A DNA stretch of 15,679 nucleotides from JBDKGH01 sp039798265 (GTDB lineage: Bacteria > Bacteroidota > Bacteroidia > Flavobacteriales_D > Sanyastnellaceae). This document shows, piece after piece, positions 13,871-15,679 of this stretch (its first letter is position 1; each line of letters opens with the position of its first letter). The position numbers were made by a program, and so were the translations under genes. The notes under the pieces are model-generated. The model was not told the origin of the DNA. It worked only from the letters and a program-made list of their open reading frames with translations, and did no database searches. Where the stretch lies: the NCBI GenBank assembly GCA_039798265.1, contig JBDKGH010000100.1, forward strand, positions 1-15,679, written 5' to 3'.

Positions 13871-15679
13871 TTAATGCAGTAAATGGATGTATCCATCTTT
13901 TGCGATGGAAGCACCTCGGCCGCAATTGGACTCCATTTCAAGTGTATAGTAGAAAACACCTTCCATGTCGGAAGAAGGTTCCCAGAATTCGCGTTGATTC
14001 GTGGTTTCATAAACACGGTTACCCCAACGATCAAAAACTTGTAAGTGATAGCTTGAAAAAATGGTGGCGATGTCTTGATCCGGATTGGAGATCAAGAAAG
14101 GACGCCAACCGTTGTTCAGGCCATCAGCATTCGGGGTTAACACATCAGGGTAAGAAAGCAAATCGAAATTGAAATCAAATTCTTCGCTTTCTAATACGGC
14201 CACCGGAACTTCTGTGCTACATCCATTATCGGTATCCACTACAGTGATGGTGTAAATGTCGCTTTGAAAAACGGTCGGTGTATTGGTATCTGCATCGGCA
14301 ATGACGTTCGAATTGGCGCTTGTCCATAGCGTTGCAAATGGCGTATTGTTGATCGTCGAAATAGTGGCATTCAATGTTACTTCCGGACGAATGCAAGTAA
14401 GCGAATCGGGGGTATCCACTAGTACAAGGGGCTCAAGGAAATTAGCACCAACCGTTACCACATCTTGCGCAGTGCATCCTGACTCTGGATTGGTAGAGGT
14501 GATTGTATAAATGCCAGGAGAGGTAGCCGTAATAGTCAAAGAGGTGGGATCACCGATGATGGTGCCAACACTCGTTGTCCAAAGTACCTCATCTACGGAT
14601 GCCGATTGTCCGTTTAGTTCTGTTTCAGGGAAGTAACAATTGAGGGTAACATCATTGCCTGCATTGGCAACAGCAGGCGTGAAGTTTTCTTCCACCACTA
14701 CATCATAGGTGCCATTACAAAACAAATTCAAAAAAGCCGCTACGGTATAAGTGCCACCTGCATTCACCGTCGCATTGGAGGTAATAACCGGACCTGTGAA
14801 TGAACCGTCATTCGTGGTCCATAGGTAATTGATGCCGCTGAGATTACCAGTGGCCGAAAGGGTAGTAGTAGGCGCAGTGCAATTCACTAAGGTGTTGCCG
14901 GTAATGGTAACGTTGAAATCGGAAAAGTCACTTTCTACGGTTAAGGTATCGCTGGCAAAACATTCGTTTTGATAATTGCTATTGAGAACATAGGTGCCGG
15001 GCGAGTTAAGCGTGACCATCGGATTAGAGGTGCTGCCTTGAATGAAGCCATCTGCTGTACTCCAACTATAATTGAGATTATCAAAATTACTCTCACTGCT
15101 GATGAATACTTGCGGTGTATGGCAAGTAAGTGGCGCACTTTGGGCTAATTCTACTTCTAAGGGCTCTACACTCACACTTACATCTTGCGAATCGGCATTA
15201 CCGCACAAGTCGGTAAAGGTCACCGTGTAGGTGATGTCAGAAGGTGGAGTGGCAATGGGTGTGGCACTGTTTGGGTTGTCGAGATAGGTAGCTGGCGACC
15301 AACTGTAGGTTCCATTACTCGAGTTAGCTGCACTGAGTTGAATGCTAGAACCCGGACAAATGGCCACGGTTTCGCCCACATTTAAAATGTTTTCCTGCAA
15401 GCACACGGTTTGAACATTATACGATCCTCCCGTTGCAGCAGTGAAACCCCAATACACTAGATTTTGCCCGCTGAATACATCATTGATGAGATCCACTGTT
15501 CCTACTAAACGAAATACGCAATCGAAGTAAACACTGATTTGCTGCACCGTGGGATCCCATATAATTTGTACGATGTGATCTTCGCCATCTTCCACATTCG
15601 GATCGAGTGCATCCATTTGAATGGGACCTGCAATGTGATTAGTGGCACTGCTGTGATTGATGTCGCCGTTTTTTTCTAT
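13871..15679 (-). CDS. Large adhesin-like protein with lectin-like domain, Ig/PKD-like repeats and T9SS type B sorting domain (start outside window)
   Basis: 602 codons are visible and the frame stays open to the window end, so the start is missing; an internal Met at 15616 is not the true start. The first visible residues, with GDINHSS, AGPIQ, VEDGEDHIVQIIWDP and VYFDCVFRL followed by VYWGFTAATGGSYN (visible 1-90), match the end of an L-type lectin-like domain. Then come five Ig/PKD-like modules (about 100-500). The last four each hold a cysteine pair: C186/C240, C267/C321, C348/C402 and C429/C487. The last 100 residues (YPDVLTPNADGLNN, LQVFDRWGNRVYETTN, EGVFYYTLEM, KDGYIHLLH) form the gliding-associated type B sorting domain. 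A cell-surface or secreted sugar-binding adhesin is likely; the ligand is unknown. Confidence 0.9.
   Translation of the reverse strand: MEKNGDINHSSATNHIAGPIQMDALDPNVEDGEDHIVQIIWDPTVQQISVYFDCVFRLVGTVDLINDVFSGQNLVYWGFTAATGGSYNVQTVCLQENILNVGETVAICPGSSIQLSAANSSNGTYSWSPATYLDNPNSATPIATPPSDITYTVTFTDLCGNADSQDVSVSVEPLEVELAQSAPLTCHTPQVFISSESNFDNLNYSWSTADGFIQGSTSNPMVTLNSPGTYVLNSNYQNECFASDTLTVESDFSDFNVTITGNTLVNCTAPTTTLSATGNLSGINYLWTTNDGSFTGPVITSNATVNAGGTYTVAAFLNLFCNGTYDVVVEENFTPAVANAGNDVTLNCYFPETELNGQSASVDEVLWTTSVGTIIGDPTSLTITATSPGIYTITSTNPESGCTAQDVVTVGANFLEPLVLVDTPDSLTCIRPEVTLNATISTINNTPFATLWTSANSNVIADADTNTPTVFQSDIYTITVVDTDNGCSTEVPVAVLESEEFDFNFDLLSYPDVLTPNADGLNNGWRPFLISNPDQDIATIFSSYHLQVFDRWGNRVYETTNQREFWEPSSDMEGVFYYTLEMESNCGRGASIAKDGYIHLLH

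Noticed and set aside
1..15679. tRNA, rRNA, CRISPR arrays, insertion sequences, prophage or defence genes
   Set aside because: No cloverleaf-like sequence, regular spaced repeats, transposase or integrase motifs, or toxin-antitoxin pairs were seen. All long frames are explained by chromosomal housekeeping or surface-protein genes.

Overview
The window reads as chromosomal DNA of a gliding, type IX secretion (T9SS)-equipped member of the Bacteroidota, most likely Flavobacteriales-like. The signs are a GldH-type gliding lipoprotein, one secreted protein with a type A T9SS sorting domain and one with a type B (gliding-associated C-terminal) domain, -7 elements of the TAnnTTTG kind, an AT-leaning composition, and the Bacteroidota layout of a PadR regulator overlapping a large PspC-domain protein. 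I see no rRNA, tRNA, CRISPR array, transposase, integrase or phage gene.

Layout from left to right. 1-426 (minus) is the deaminase half of ribD, cut by the window edge. 434-745 is a divergent intergenic unit with repeated TTGCTA words, a good promoter, a 55-residue orphan ORF and a strong terminator. 769-3082 (plus) is an operon: promoter with an overlapping 14-bp palindrome, a small membrane protein, a PadR repressor, a 543-residue PspC-domain membrane protein, then a terminator. 3081-4479 (minus) is a molybdopterin-synthase operon, transcribed as TauE/SafE-type exporter, moaD, moaE. 4577-5440 (plus) is a pirin with an added N-terminal export-like segment. 5452-11124 (minus) is a colinear envelope cluster, transcribed as an LptF/LptG-type permease split by an in-frame TAA, two family-4-like glycosyltransferases, a PhoD-like phosphatase and a GldH-like lipoprotein. 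11298-12965 (plus) is a secreted trypsin-fold protease of lysyl-endopeptidase type. 12966-13203 holds a terminator and two diverged inverted copies of a short repeat. 13204-13869 (plus) is ung. 13871-15679 (minus) is a large adhesin-like T9SS type B protein cut by the window end.

The genes group by theme: cell-envelope homeostasis (PadR/PspC), lipopolysaccharide-type transport and glycan building (LptFG, two glycosyltransferases), gliding and T9SS surface biology (GldH, protease, adhesin), cofactor synthesis (ribD, moaDE) and DNA repair (ung). None is an unknown system by itself. The points most worth a second look are the nonsense codon inside the normally essential LptF/G permease, the TTGCTA repeat set over the promoter of an orphan small gene, the palindrome over the PadR operon promoter, the inverted dispersed-type repeat pair before ung, and the exact 81-residue register of the adhesin repeats.
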